Assembly (NCBI RefSeq): GCF_003946485.1
Contig: NZ_RHOJ01000005.1
Span: forward strand, 62,001-126,000
Source of the DNA: Lacticaseibacillus jixianensis
GTDB lineage: Bacteria > Bacillota > Bacilli > Lactobacillales > Lactobacillaceae
Direction: 5' to 3'
Length of the DNA: 64,000 nucleotides
In this document: positions 9,576 to 17,519 of the stretch, piece after piece
How positions within the stretch are numbered: position 1 is the first letter of the stretch
How the letters are laid out: each line of letters starts with the position of its first letter
Translations under genes and position numbers: made by a program
The notes under the pieces: generated by a model
The model's input: the letters and a program-made list of their open reading frames with translations, nothing else
What the model was told of the DNA's origin: nothing
Databases searched by the model: none

Positions 9576-10022
9576 ATGTACTGGTTGCTGATCGTGTTGG
9601 CGCTTGGCGTTGCTGCTGCCACGGTGCTCTGGTGGCGGATCGCCCGCCGGCGCCAAGCGCTGCGGCTGTTGATGCGCCACAGCCAGCAGGTGTGCGAGCA
9701 GGTCGTGGAAGAGGCGCTGACCGTGTTGCACTGGCCGTACGATAAGCCGCTCAATAGTACGCCGGTCGCGGACGTTTGGGGCCATGGCATCATGGGCTTT
9801 GAGTACGAAACGGCGACGCCTAAGATCAAGATCACGCAAGAGCAGCTGCAAAATCAGTTGCGGGATACGGCGGAGCAGCAGCATCTCAAAAGCATTGATC
9901 CGCGGTATCCGGCGTTTATGATCACCGACTTTTGGGAGCGCGGTGGCCGGACCCACTTCGACGTGGCTTACGTCGCCAATGCGCCGACGATCGCGTACTT
10001 GCAGGATGTGCAGCGCGTATAG
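9576..10022 (+). CDS. hypothetical membrane-anchored protein
   Basis: 148 residues. The first 20 or so (MYWLLIVLALGVAAATVLWW) form one membrane helix, followed by a basic RIARRRQ stop-transfer signal placing the rest in the cytoplasm. The soluble part has no motif I recognise. The start has a GGGGGCGGG site at 9562-9571 and a TATAAT at 9548-9553 upstream. It is monocistronic, divergent from rpoY, and ends at a terminator. Confidence 0.7.
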   Translation: MYWLLIVLALGVAAATVLWWRIARRRQALRLLMRHSQQVCEQVVEEALTVLHWPYDKPLNSTPVADVWGHGIMGFEYETATPKIKITQEQLQNQLRDTAEQQHLKSIDPRYPAFMITDFWERGGRTHFDVAYVANAPTIAYLQDVQRV

Positions 10023-10065
10023 GCAGTAGTTAGCTGTTTTAGCGTTGTTGGAGTTGATATTAATC

Positions 10066-10104
10066 AAGCTCGTCAATCGAATTTTTCGTTGACGAGCTTT
10101 TTTT
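10066..10104 (+). terminator. intrinsic terminator
   Basis: Perfect 11-bp stem AAGCTCGTCAA / TTGACGAGCTT followed by seven Ts. Confidence 0.9.
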
Positions 10105-10296
10105 ACTGGCCAGTCCAAGCATGCTTTAGCTGTTCGTTGCCGCGTCACCCTCTCGATCGCGCAGCAAAGAGTTGATTTGCCTGGCAGGCCGGGGCCAAGG
10201 GGAGCCTCTTTGACCTGCTGACACTGCGCCGATACTAACGTTGATCCGTAGTGTGGCTTGGCCTTAAGCACGTAAGCATGATTGTAATATAAAATG
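10105..10296. other. intergenic, no gene seen
   Basis: Part of a gap of about 285 bp between a terminator and the next start. I see no plausible ORF, RNA gene or repeat before the promoter at 10297. Confidence 0.5.
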
Positions 10297-10325
10297 TTGA
10301 CCCCATAAACGTATACGCATACAAT
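10297..10325 (+). promoter_or_regulatory. promoter of the small membrane-peptide pair
   Basis: TTGACC (10297-10302), exact 17-bp spacer, TACAAT (10320-10325). It is about 65 bp before the small ORF at 10391. Confidence 0.65.
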
Positions 10326-10390
10326 TTCAATGGGCTGAGATTGCATTCGCACGTGATCACACAGCGTCCTTACGTATGGAGGTGGCGTTC

Positions 10391-10507
10391 TTGTTATCAG
10401 TCACTAGACCGGAACACCAGACAACATTGTTTTTAAAACCGATTGTGCTGATGGTTTCAATGCTTATGCCCGGCGCCATTGCGCTTGTCAGTTGCATAGG
10501 TAGTTAA
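10391..10507 (+). CDS. possible 38-residue hydrophobic peptide
   Basis: TTG start six bases after GGAGGTGG (10378-10384). The peptide is polar for its first 15 residues and then has one hydrophobic helix (FLKPIVLMVSMLMPGAIALV) ending SCIGS. Its stop lies 2 bases before the ATG of the next small ORF, which lacks a good ribosome binding site of its own. That arrangement, plus a good promoter upstream, argues for translation. No family is recognised. It is short and could be fortuitous. Confidence 0.4.
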   Translation: MLSVTRPEHQTTLFLKPIVLMVSMLMPGAIALVSCIGS

Positions 10508-10509
10508 AG

Positions 10510-10695
10510 ATGTTAGAAGCGTTGCGCAGGTTGCTCGCAATTGCCTTGTTGGGATACGTTGTTTATCTTGCCTACGATTCTCGGGTCTACCAGCCGGGGG
10601 AAAAGATTGATTTAAAAAAAGATGGCTTGGTTGCGCTGCTGGGACTAGTTCTGCTCCTGGCAGCTTGGTATATCGGAACATTGAAATATAAGTAG
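10510..10695 (+). CDS. small two-helix membrane protein
   Basis: 61 residues with hydrophobic segments at about 8-22 and 41-56, separated by a charged loop (DSRVYQPGEKIDLKKDG) and ending in basic residues. It has the appearance of a small integral membrane protein with both ends inside. The start depends on coupling to the upstream peptide ORF, since only a weak AGGTAG precedes it. No family is recognised. Confidence 0.55.
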   Translation: MLEALRRLLAIALLGYVVYLAYDSRVYQPGEKIDLKKDGLVALLGLVLLLAAWYIGTLKYK

Positions 10696-10891
10696 CCCAA
10701 GTACACCCTCAAGTTGGCGCATAGCGTTTGACCAGAAGCGTTGAAAATAGCACTTCCGCTATTGGTCCTCGAGGCTTAGGAATCCAGCCGTCGGGGCAGG
10801 CCTGATGCATGAACACAGACCCTCTTCTGGGACTTGGCGTTCGGCGACTAAGCGTTCTGATCCGAAGTCATGCACGTTTACCCTGATACGC
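10696..10891. other. intergenic, no gene seen
   Basis: About 200 bp between the small membrane protein and the def terminator, without a convincing ORF or repeat unit. Confidence 0.4.
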
Positions 10892-10917
10892 AAAAACCCC
10901 GGCGCGCCGGGGTTTTG
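10892..10917. terminator. bidirectional terminator, serves def
   Basis: A perfect 24-bp palindrome (10893-10916: AAAACCCCGGC core and its complement). It gives a GC-rich hairpin with T-runs on both strands between convergent genes. Confidence 0.88.
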
Positions 10918-10943
10918 TTGTCAGGTTAACTTGCAAACTTGAG

Positions 10944-11498
10944 TTAGTCGATCAAAATGCCTTCAGGGTCCATCTTGAACGGAGTCTTCTTATTGATGTG
11001 ATCGTAGAACAGGATCCCGTTGAGGTGGTCGATCTCGTGCTGGCAAACGATCGCCGGGTAGTTCTTCAGGCGAATCTTCTTCGTCTCGCCCGCCAAGTTC
11101 TGATAGCGCACGGTAATGCGATCGTGGCGCACCACGTAGCCCTCGACGTCCTGGTCAACGGACAGGCAGCCTTCGCCCTCAGAGAGCGCCGCGTCCTGAA
11201 CGGAGTTAGAGATGACCACCGGGTTGATCAGGACCTCCTTCAGCAGGATGCTGTCATCGGGGCCGGGGACCAGGACGGCGGCCATGCATTCGGACACGCC
11301 GACTTGCGGCGCGGCCAGGCCAACGCCGGGGCGCAGGTGGTACTTTTTGTTTTCTTCCTCGTCTTGGCTAACGACTAGGTATTCCATCAGGTCGTGAGCG
11401 AGCTGCTTGTCCGCTTCGGACAGCGGGAATTGGACTTTCTTAGCGCGCGCCCGCAGTACCGGGTCGCCGTCGCGCGTGATGTCTTTCATAAGATACAA
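10944..11498 (-). CDS. def: peptide deformylase
   Basis: Removes the formyl group from nascent N-terminal methionine. All three metalloenzyme motifs are intact: GVGLAAPQVG (58-67), EGCLSV (109-114, Cys111 metal ligand) and HEIDH (154-158). The insertion between motifs 1 and 2 and the 184-residue length fit the Gram-positive type II enzyme. The TTG at 11498 is chosen because GGAGGG (11511-11506) lies 7 bases upstream, whereas the ATG at 11489 would be 16 bases away. Confidence 0.95.
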   Translation of the reverse strand: MYLMKDITRDGDPVLRARAKKVQFPLSEADKQLAHDLMEYLVVSQDEEENKKYHLRPGVGLAAPQVGVSECMAAVLVPGPDDSILLKEVLINPVVISNSVQDAALSEGEGCLSVDQDVEGYVVRHDRITVRYQNLAGETKKIRLKNYPAIVCQHEIDHLNGILFYDHINKKTPFKMDPEGILID

Positions 11499-11518
11499 GA
11501 GTAAACCCTCCAGTTCAA

Positions 11519-11876
11519 ATCATTTCCTACTTACTTTAGCACAAGTGGCGGTCAAGCAAAACCGCGTCATTATGGTGATCGCCTGGATTTGCTGAAAAGT
11601 AAGTGGACAGCCGCGAGATACTGCGGTGGGGCTTTTACCCGGCGGCTGCTAAGCCCGCCAACGTTGACAGGACGGCCTCGACCCGGTAAAATGACCTTGT
11701 AACCAAATATGGTGCTTTCCGTTAGGTGAGGCTCCTATACGAACAATGCTGCTGCTCAGAAACATCCAGAGATGCCAATGAGTCAACTGCGCCTGTCTAC
11801 AAAGGCCCGCGCTAACGTAGCTGAAGATTTTTTCTAGGCGTATAGTGCTAAAACTGAACGATTGGGATGCAAATCG
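11519..11876. other. intergenic, no gene supported
   Basis: Gene-poor stretch upstream of def. Reading frames here (for example a basic, low-complexity minus-strand frame at 11649-11975) lack ribosome binding sites and protein-like composition. A terminator-like hairpin at its end on the plus strand implies that something may be transcribed across it. Confidence 0.45.
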
Positions 11877-11904
11877 CGCAGACCCGATCGGTGTGCGTTT
11901 TTTT
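11877..11904 (+). terminator. terminator-like hairpin without an upstream gene
   Basis: CGCAGACC / GGTGTGCG stem (7 of 8 pairs, loop CGATC) followed by seven Ts. There is no plus-strand gene in the preceding 370 bp, so it may end an unannotated small RNA or a decayed gene. Confidence 0.5.
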
Positions 11905-11974
11905 CTGGTCAAGAGAAAAATGCGGGTGGAAACCGTAAGCACAATGGAAAGACAACTGAAAGGTGGTGAGCGCA

Positions 11975-12064
11975 ATGAAACAAACAGCGATTGATGGTGG
12001 CGGTAGTCCGGACAGTGCGGATCCCGGAAGGTTTGTCATTGTGCCACCACTTAACTTAATTTAA
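11975..12064 (+). CDS. possible 29-residue peptide
   Basis: ATG preceded by AAAGGTGGTGAG about 7 bases upstream. The product begins MKQTAIDGGGSPDSADPGRF and ends in a hydrophobic VIVPPLNLI. The polar-then-hydrophobic C-terminal layout resembles short exported or signalling peptides, but there is no Rgg-type regulator beside it and no family match I can name. Confidence 0.3.
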   Translation: MKQTAIDGGGSPDSADPGRFVIVPPLNLI

Positions 12065-12085
12065 GTCATTCGGCGCATCGCAAGC

Positions 12086-12103
12086 CCTCTCTGGGAAGAG
12101 AGG
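12086..12103 (+). promoter_or_regulatory. hairpin covering the Shine-Dalgarno site of the ATPase fragment
   Basis: CCTCTCT - GGGA - AGAGAGG forms a perfect 7-bp stem whose 3' arm contains part of the AGAGGAG ribosome binding site for the ORF at 12112. Confidence 0.5.
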
Positions 12104-12111
12104 AGAACACG

Positions 12112-12927
12112 ATGTTGATGCAAGAATATTCCGGCCTGAGCACGACTCAGGTCAACAAGATGCACTTCAACCTTCGCGCCTCAGCAGCTCCGCTCCGTTC
12201 GGTCTTTCCCGTGCGGCCGATCGTGCTGCTCAGCACTAGCCTTGGCTTGCTGAGCGATGCATTATTCGACCGGGCATGGATCGGTCTGATGGTGGCGGCG
12301 CTGCTGATCATTGGCGCGTATGCGTTGCACGCCGGCTTTTGCCGCTGGCTTGCGGCCTTTAATCACGATCGGACCGTGTTGGTCGTTCGCGATGGGCTGA
12401 TCCGGGGCACCACGCTTGCGGGCCTCGTGGCCGGCGACCTGGTCAAGGTCCCGGCGGGCACGCTGCTGGCAGCGGATGTTGAAACTGATGCCGCGGCGGT
12501 CCCAAGCACCTGGCTCAAGGTCATCTTAAAGCTGACCGGCAAGCAGATGCCAGCGGGGATTGCCTTGGCGGGGAGCCGTCTGCAGGCTGACACGCAGGCG
12601 CGGGTGATCGCGGTTGGCAACGACCGCTTCATCGCTCACATGGCGGCCGACCTGTTCGCAGTGAAAAGCGAGCTGCCACTGCGGGCGCTGATCGTGCTGC
12701 TGACGACCGGGCTGATCAGCCTGATCGGGCGCGTCAAGCACGCAATGGGCAGCGCGAAGCTCGCTGGCCAGGTTTCCATGAAGGTCAAGCACCTGCGTCC
12801 GGCCGCTTTGCGGCTGCCGCGGACGCTTAAGATCGGGGCCGGCGTCCTTAGCGACGCTGGTGCGGACAAAGAAACAGCGTTCCGGTATAACCAGGACCCT
12901 GTCACGTCGCCCCGACCCTCAATATAA
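12112..12927 (+). pseudogene. P-type ATPase fragment: N-terminus and actuator domain only
   Basis: 271 residues. It starts with a cation-ATPase N-terminal signature (YSGLSTTQVNK), then two membrane helices (about 35-72), and then an actuator-domain sequence (VVRDG, GDLVKVPAGTLLAADV at about 105-125) as in E1-E2 ATPases. The family needs DKTGT, the nucleotide-binding domain and further helices, all absent; the downstream sequence is terminator and repeats, not the missing half. The TGES-like loop of the actuator is also not seen. I infer a truncated, probably inactive relict. The start has a ribosome binding site, so the fragment may still be translated. Confidence 0.6.
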
Positions 12928-12951
12928 TTTCAGCTGCTTTCAACTATTAGT

Positions 12952-12981
12952 CGTGATGCCTATCGCATCGCGGCTTTTTTT
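12952..12981 (+). terminator. intrinsic terminator after the ATPase fragment
   Basis: CGTGATGC / GCATCGCG stem (one T-G wobble) followed by a seven-T tract. A structured repeat starts 6-7 bp later. Confidence 0.75.
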
Positions 12982-12987
12982 ATCCAA

Positions 12988-13108
12988 GGTGCGCAGAGTC
13001 CGCGCACTTAGCGGGACAGCTAACCTAGCTGTGAGCATTGCCGCCGTACTTTGGCGGCGAGGCTTGCAGCGTAGTTAGATGCGCCCGCGTTGCGGACTCG
13101 TAGCCCAG
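12988..13108 (+). repeat. structured intergenic element, copy 1
   Basis: Nested stems: A GAGTCCGC/GCGGACTC (12996-13003, 13092-13099), B GCGGG/CCCGC (13011-13015, 13084-13088), C GCTGTGAGC/GCTTGCAGC (13028-13036, 13062-13070, two G-T wobbles) and D GCCGCC/GGCGGC around loop GTACTTT (13040-13058). Joints ACTTA, ATT, GAG, GTAG and GTT match the other copies. Begins GGTGCGCAG just after a terminator T-tract. No ORF is conserved in it. Confidence 0.8.
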
Positions 13109-13112
13109 TTAG

Positions 13113-13235
13113 GGTGCGCAAGGCTGGCGAACTTAGGCCGATGCCCAGCATGGGCCGGCGCTTTGCCTGCATCGCAGGTGGAGTGCCGGGCGTAGCAGGG
13201 CGCTCGGCCGTTGCCAGACTGGAGCCCAACTTGCT
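13113..13235 (+). repeat. structured intergenic element, copy 2 (diverged)
   Basis: In tandem with copy 1. A CTGGC/GCCAG (13124-13128, 13213-13217), B GGCCGA/TCGGCC (13136-13141, 13204-13209), C CCGGC/GCCGG (13155-13159, 13185-13189), D CCTGC/GCAGG (13166-13170, 13174-13178). The apical loop is shortened to ATC, but ACTTA and the GTT joint remain. Confidence 0.7.
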
Positions 13236-13350
13236 GTTTCGGGCCGCTTGGCGGTGTCCACGTGCGGCTGTCCACGCTTTGTCACCAAACTGTATCGTTA
13301 TCCCGCGCCGCAATTGTTTAATATGACATTAAGAGAGTGGGGAGAAACAT

Positions 13351-14238
13351 ATGCAAAAAGTTGTGGTTTGTGGGGAGAGCACGGCGACGCAGGTGGTGGT
13401 CGCAAAATTACTGCAGAGTCGGCTGGCGCTGACGATCCTGGTGGACGCCCCGACCCCGGAGAAGGTCGGACTGGCAGCGCTGAGTGCGCTGGCTGCGGTC
13501 AGCGAGAACTCATTTCAAAAGGCGACACCCAAGCAGTTGGCCGATGCCGACATTCTGGTGCTGACCGATTTTGCCGAGGGGTCCTTGGCGGACATTCGGC
13601 AGGCTAACTTGGCCGGGATGCGGCGCTTGTTTAAGGCGGCCATGGCGGCCGGCTTTGCCGGCAAGCTGCTGGTGGCCACGCACGAAAGCGAGTTGTGTAC
13701 CTATTTTGCCCAGCGCTTCTCGGGCCTTAAGCCAGAAATGGTCCTGGGGGTGGGGACGATGGGCCTGACGAAGTGCTTCGAACATGCCCTGGCGCGGGCC
13801 TTTGACGTGCCGACCGGGGCAGTGACGGCGTACGTGATTGGCACGCAAACGGACTACACATTGCTCTGGAGCCGCGCTTACATCGGGGCAACCGCGGTCA
13901 TGAGCCTGCTTCAGGACGTGCCGGATGCGGCGGGCATCATGCATCAGGTGCAGGAGGCCTGCGCCGCGTTTGCGCAGGCGGCGGACGCGGAAAGCTTCAG
14001 CGGCTTGGTGGAGCGCCTGGTCGCGGCGGTGGCCGGAAGCGCCTTGATTGCGCCCGTGGCGGTGCGCTACGATAATGGGGAGCGGCCGGTAGTTTACTCA
14101 CGGCCGGTTCAAATCGATCGACGCGGCGCGAGCGCGATCGCCAACGTCAGCGGCTCAGAGGCGGAGCGCCAGAGTTTGACCGCGGCGCTTTCGGCGCTTG
14201 GCGAACAGATCACCGCGATCGAGGCAGGAGAGAATTAA
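13351..14238 (+). CDS. lactate/malate dehydrogenase-like protein lacking catalytic residues
   Basis: 295-residue protein with the LDH fold order: N-terminal beta-alpha-beta (VVVCGESTATQVVVAKLL), then VLGVGTMGLTKCF (131-143) and AYVIGTQTDYTLLWSRAYIG (160-179). These line up with the LDH segments 'VIGSGTSLDSARFR' and 'IIGEHGDTELPVWSHANIG'. Against those, the active-site His (EHGD) is Gln166 in TQTD, and the Asp and Arg of LD-x-AR are Leu and Cys. The glycine-rich NAD loop is also degenerate. It is therefore probably not a 2-hydroxyacid dehydrogenase; a binding or regulatory role is inference. It sits 3 bp before yktA and is co-transcribed with the yktA-suhB pair. Confidence 0.75.
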   Translation: MQKVVVCGESTATQVVVAKLLQSRLALTILVDAPTPEKVGLAALSALAAVSENSFQKATPKQLADADILVLTDFAEGSLADIRQANLAGMRRLFKAAMAAGFAGKLLVATHESELCTYFAQRFSGLKPEMVLGVGTMGLTKCFEHALARAFDVPTGAVTAYVIGTQTDYTLLWSRAYIGATAVMSLLQDVPDAAGIMHQVQEACAAFAQAADAESFSGLVERLVAAVAGSALIAPVAVRYDNGERPVVYSRPVQIDRRGASAIANVSGSEAERQSLTAALSALGEQITAIEAGEN

Positions 14239-14241
14239 GCA

Positions 14242-14559
14242 ATGGCAAAACCAAACTACGAATACCCACTGGATCTAGACTGGTCGCAAGATGAGATGGT
14301 CAAAGTCACCACGCTGTATAGCTTAGTGGAAGACGCCTACGAAAAGGGCGTGGACCGCGCTAATCTGCAGGCGGCATACGCGGCCTTTAAGGCGATCGTT
14401 CCGGATAAGGGCACTGAGCGCCAGTTGGATCGCGCGTTTGAGCAGGCGTCAGGCTATTCCATTTACCGCGTGATGAAAACAGCGCAGGGCGCATCAACAA
14501 CGCGCGTGCGCATGAAGGAGGAGCCCCGTGGACCTAAAGACACTCGCAGCAAACGTTGA
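14242..14559 (+). CDS. yktA: UPF0223 family protein
   Basis: 105 residues, all soluble. The family pattern NYEYPLDLDWSQDEMVKVTTL opens the protein, and GTERQLDRAFEQASGYSIYRVMK is near the C-terminus. The function of the family is unknown. It follows the LDH-like gene by 3 bp and its last 32 bp overlap the next gene, as in the yktA-inositol phosphatase neighbourhood of other Firmicutes. Confidence 0.85.
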   Translation: MAKPNYEYPLDLDWSQDEMVKVTTLYSLVEDAYEKGVDRANLQAAYAAFKAIVPDKGTERQLDRAFEQASGYSIYRVMKTAQGASTTRVRMKEEPRGPKDTRSKR

Positions 14560-15301
14560 TGGCTGGCTAGCGGCCAGTCGCACGCAGATCCTCGCCGCCA
14601 TGACGGCCCCGGTCTCGGTTCACACCAAGACCGGCCGCAATGACCTGGTGACCAACGTCGATGCGGCCAACCAGCAATTTCTGGTCGCCGCGATCCGGGC
14701 CGCATACCCCGAGGCCAAAATCGAAGGGGAGGAAGGCACCGCAGCCCGCGTCGATGACTTGTCCGGGTTGGTCTTTTTTGTCGACCCCATCGATGGCACG
14801 ATGAACTTTGTTAAGCAGCGCGCACACTTTGCCGTTATGCTCGGGGTCTACGAAGATGGTCAGCCGGTATATGGCGCCATTTTGGATGTGATGCGCAATG
14901 AGTTGGTCACGGGCGGACCCACGCTCTCGGCCCGGCTGAACGGCCAGCCGCTGCCTGCGCCGGCCGACCCGCCGCTCAAGGACGGTCTGCTCGGGGCAAG
15001 CGGCCCCATGACGATCCACAATTATCTGCACCTTGGCGACGCCGCCTTGGCCAGTTCTGGGGCCAGGATCTCGGGCTCAGCCGGCATGGAGTTCAAGGCA
15101 ATCGTCCAGGGCCAGCTGGTGGGGTACGTCTCCTACCTGCAGCCGTGGGACATCGCCGCGGGGATGGCGATCGGCGCCGGCTTTGGCCTTGTGTGCACCC
15201 GGCCGGACGGCGGTCCCATCGACCTGCTGGCGCCAGGGGTGGTGGTAGCCGCGATGCCGCAAGCACACGCCGAACTGCTCACCCGGATGCAGGCCAAATG
15301 A
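14528..15301 (+). CDS. suhB: inositol monophosphatase family protein
   Basis: Mg-dependent phosphatase of the IMPase/FIG superfamily. Metal-binding motif DPIDGTMNFV (near residues 87-96), upstream GEEG (about 66) and C-terminal PWDIAAGMAIGAGFG with the WDxAAG signature (about 205-219). 257 residues, typical. The start is GTG, 6 bases after AAGGAGGAG. The substrate may be inositol phosphate, fructose-1,6-bisphosphate or another sugar phosphate; SuhB naming is by family only. Confidence 0.88.
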   Translation: MDLKTLAANVDGWLAASRTQILAAMTAPVSVHTKTGRNDLVTNVDAANQQFLVAAIRAAYPEAKIEGEEGTAARVDDLSGLVFFVDPIDGTMNFVKQRAHFAVMLGVYEDGQPVYGAILDVMRNELVTGGPTLSARLNGQPLPAPADPPLKDGLLGASGPMTIHNYLHLGDAALASSGARISGSAGMEFKAIVQGQLVGYVSYLQPWDIAAGMAIGAGFGLVCTRPDGGPIDLLAPGVVVAAMPQAHAELLTRMQAK

Positions 15302-15357
15302 TTTTCAGACGTCATCCTGATGACTTTTCAGAAAAGCTATCCGGAGGGCGTCGTTTG

Positions 15358-15366
15358 TGCTATACT
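15358..15366 (+). promoter_or_regulatory. extended -10 promoter of typA
   Basis: TGCTATACT, a TG-n extended -10, without a good -35. Leader of about 105 nt before the TTG start. Confidence 0.5.
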
Positions 15367-15478
15367 TCTATTTCGAAGACTGTCTCAGAAGAGGCATGTT
15401 TTTTTATGCCAGAACCAGCGCCGAGTTGGTTGGCATTTTGCAGCCACACAAGGCCATTCTGAAAGGAAGTTAATTAAT

Positions 15479-17329
15479 TTGAAGACTCGCGACGATATTC
15501 GCAACATTGCGATCATTGCCCACGTCGACCACGGTAAGACCACCCTGGTCAACGAAATGTTGAAACAATCCGATACGCTGCCAGAACACATGCAGATCGG
15601 GGACCGCGCGCTTGATTCCAACGCGATCGAAAAGGAACGCGGGATCACGATCCTGTCGAAGAACACTGCCGTTAAGTACGGGGATACCACCATCAACATC
15701 GTGGACACCCCAGGGCATGCGGACTTCGGTGGTGAAGTGGAACGCATCATGAAGATGGTCGACGGCGTCCTGCTTGTCGTTGACGCGTTCGAAGGCACCA
15801 TGCCCCAGACCCGTTTCGTGTTGAAAAAGGCGCTTGAACAGCACCTGACCCCAATCGTGGTCATCAACAAGATCGATCGTCCAGGCGCCCGGCCGGCGGA
15901 AGTCGTCGACGAAGTCCTTGAATTGTTCATCGAACTGGGTGCCGACGAAGACCAGCTGGAATTCCCAATCGTTTATGCTTCTGCCTTGAACGGGACGTCC
16001 AGCTACTCTGACGACCCGGCCGACCAGGCGCACACGATGAAGCCGCTGTTCGACACGATCCTCAAGACCATCCCGGCGCCGGAAGATACTTCCGACGAGC
16101 CGCTGCAGTTCCAGGTTTCCATGCTGGACTATAACGACTACGTGGGCCGCATCGGGATCGGCCGCGTGTTCCGCGGCTCGATCGCGGTTGGCGACAACGT
16201 CACGGTCATGAAGCTTGACGGCTCCAATAAGAACTTCCGCGTTACCAAGATGTTTGGGTTCTTCGGTCTTAAGCGCGTAGAGATCCAGTCCGCTAAGTCC
16301 GGTGACCTGATCGCCGTTTCCGGGATGGATGACATCTACGTCGGCGAAACCGTTGCCGCCGCGGACCACCCAGAAGCCCTGCCGATCCTGCGCATCGATC
16401 CGCCTACCTTGCAGATGATGTTCATGCAAAATGACTCACCATTTGCTGGGCGCGAAGGCGATAAGGTCACCGCGCGCAAGCTGGAAGACCGACTGAAGGC
16501 GCAGCTTCAGACCGACGTTTCCCTGCGTGTCGATGACACCGACAAGGCCGGCGCTTGGATGGTTTCCGGGCGTGGTGAGCTGCATCTGTCCATCTTGGTC
16601 GAGGAAATGCGGCGCGACGGGTTTGAGCTTCAACTCGGCCGGCCGGAAGTGATCTACCGCGAAATTGACGGCCAGACCATGGAACCGTTTGAAGAAGTCC
16701 AGATCGACATCCCAAGCAAGTACACCGGCACCGTGATCGATGCGATGTCTCAGCGCAAGGGTGAGATGCAGGACATGTCAGACGAAGGCAACGGCCAGAC
16801 CCGGTTGGTCTTCCTGACCCCGTCTCGTGGCCTGATCGGCTACTCCACTGAATTCCTGTCTTCTACCGGTGGTTACGGCATCATGAACCACACCTTCGAG
16901 AAGTACATGCCGGTCGTTCGCAACTGGACGCCAGGCCGGGTCAACGGTGCGTTGGTCTCCATCAACGCCGGCACCGCTACGACTTATTCCCTGCAGAGCA
17001 TTGAGGAACGTGGTCAGCTGTTCATTGACGCCGGGACCGAAGTTTACGAAGGCATGATCGTCGGCATGAACAACCGCGAAACCGACATCGCCGTGAACGC
17101 GACGAAGGGTAAGAACCTGACGAACACCCGTGCGGCCGGGAAAGACCACGCCGCGGCCATCAAGACGCCGAAGGACCTGAGCCTTGAAGAGTCGATCGAA
17201 TTCCTGAACGACGACGAGCTCTGCGAAGTAACGCCGCAAAGCGTCCGTCTGCGCAAAAAGATCTTGAACACTGGCGAACGCCAAAAGGCCGCTAAGCGCA
17301 AGAAGATCGCCTCAACCGACAAAAAGTAA
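15479..17329 (+). CDS. typA: translational GTPase TypA/BipA
   Basis: Ribosome-binding GTPase of the EF-G family, needed under stress and for 50S assembly. G1 AHVDHGKTT (14-22), G2 within KERGITIL, G3 DTPGHADFG and G4 NKIDRPGA are all visible, followed by EF-G-like domains and the BipA-specific C-terminal domain. 616 residues. The start is TTG at 15479, 9 bases after AAAGGAAG. A longer upstream frame contains non-conserved sequence and no better site. Codon use is biased towards that of highly expressed genes. Confidence 0.96.
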   Translation: MKTRDDIRNIAIIAHVDHGKTTLVNEMLKQSDTLPEHMQIGDRALDSNAIEKERGITILSKNTAVKYGDTTINIVDTPGHADFGGEVERIMKMVDGVLLVVDAFEGTMPQTRFVLKKALEQHLTPIVVINKIDRPGARPAEVVDEVLELFIELGADEDQLEFPIVYASALNGTSSYSDDPADQAHTMKPLFDTILKTIPAPEDTSDEPLQFQVSMLDYNDYVGRIGIGRVFRGSIAVGDNVTVMKLDGSNKNFRVTKMFGFFGLKRVEIQSAKSGDLIAVSGMDDIYVGETVAAADHPEALPILRIDPPTLQMMFMQNDSPFAGREGDKVTARKLEDRLKAQLQTDVSLRVDDTDKAGAWMVSGRGELHLSILVEEMRRDGFELQLGRPEVIYREIDGQTMEPFEEVQIDIPSKYTGTVIDAMSQRKGEMQDMSDEGNGQTRLVFLTPSRGLIGYSTEFLSSTGGYGIMNHTFEKYMPVVRNWTPGRVNGALVSINAGTATTYSLQSIEERGQLFIDAGTEVYEGMIVGMNNRETDIAVNATKGKNLTNTRAAGKDHAAAIKTPKDLSLEESIEFLNDDELCEVTPQSVRLRKKILNTGERQKAAKRKKIASTDKK

Positions 17330-17348
17330 TTTGATTAGTTACACTGAG

Positions 17349-17384
17349 AGCCGCCGCCACATCATTGTGGTGGCGGTTCTTTTT
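17349..17384 (+). terminator. intrinsic terminator after typA
   Basis: 11-bp stem CCGCCGCCACA / TGTGGTGGCGG with a TCAT-type loop and a T-rich tail. Confidence 0.88.
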
Positions 17385-17519
17385 GCGTCGGTCCTGGAAA
17401 ATGTCTTTTCAGCCCGAATTAGGGGCTTTCGGGTTGGCTAAAATATCGCTATACTAACATATGAAGATTTACCATATACTCAGAGATATTTTCGCGAATC
17501 ATGAAAGGGAGGTGGCGTG

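Noticed and set aside
12988-13235. CRISPR array or simple inverted-repeat MITE
   Set aside because: Units are not direct repeats with spacers, there are no cas genes, and the paired arms vary between copies while loops are constant, unlike the fixed terminal inverted repeats of a MITE.
17434-17480. mntH promoter and MntR operator
   Set aside because: Two TATACT boxes are present but no -35 at proper spacing and no convincing MntR-type inverted repeat.
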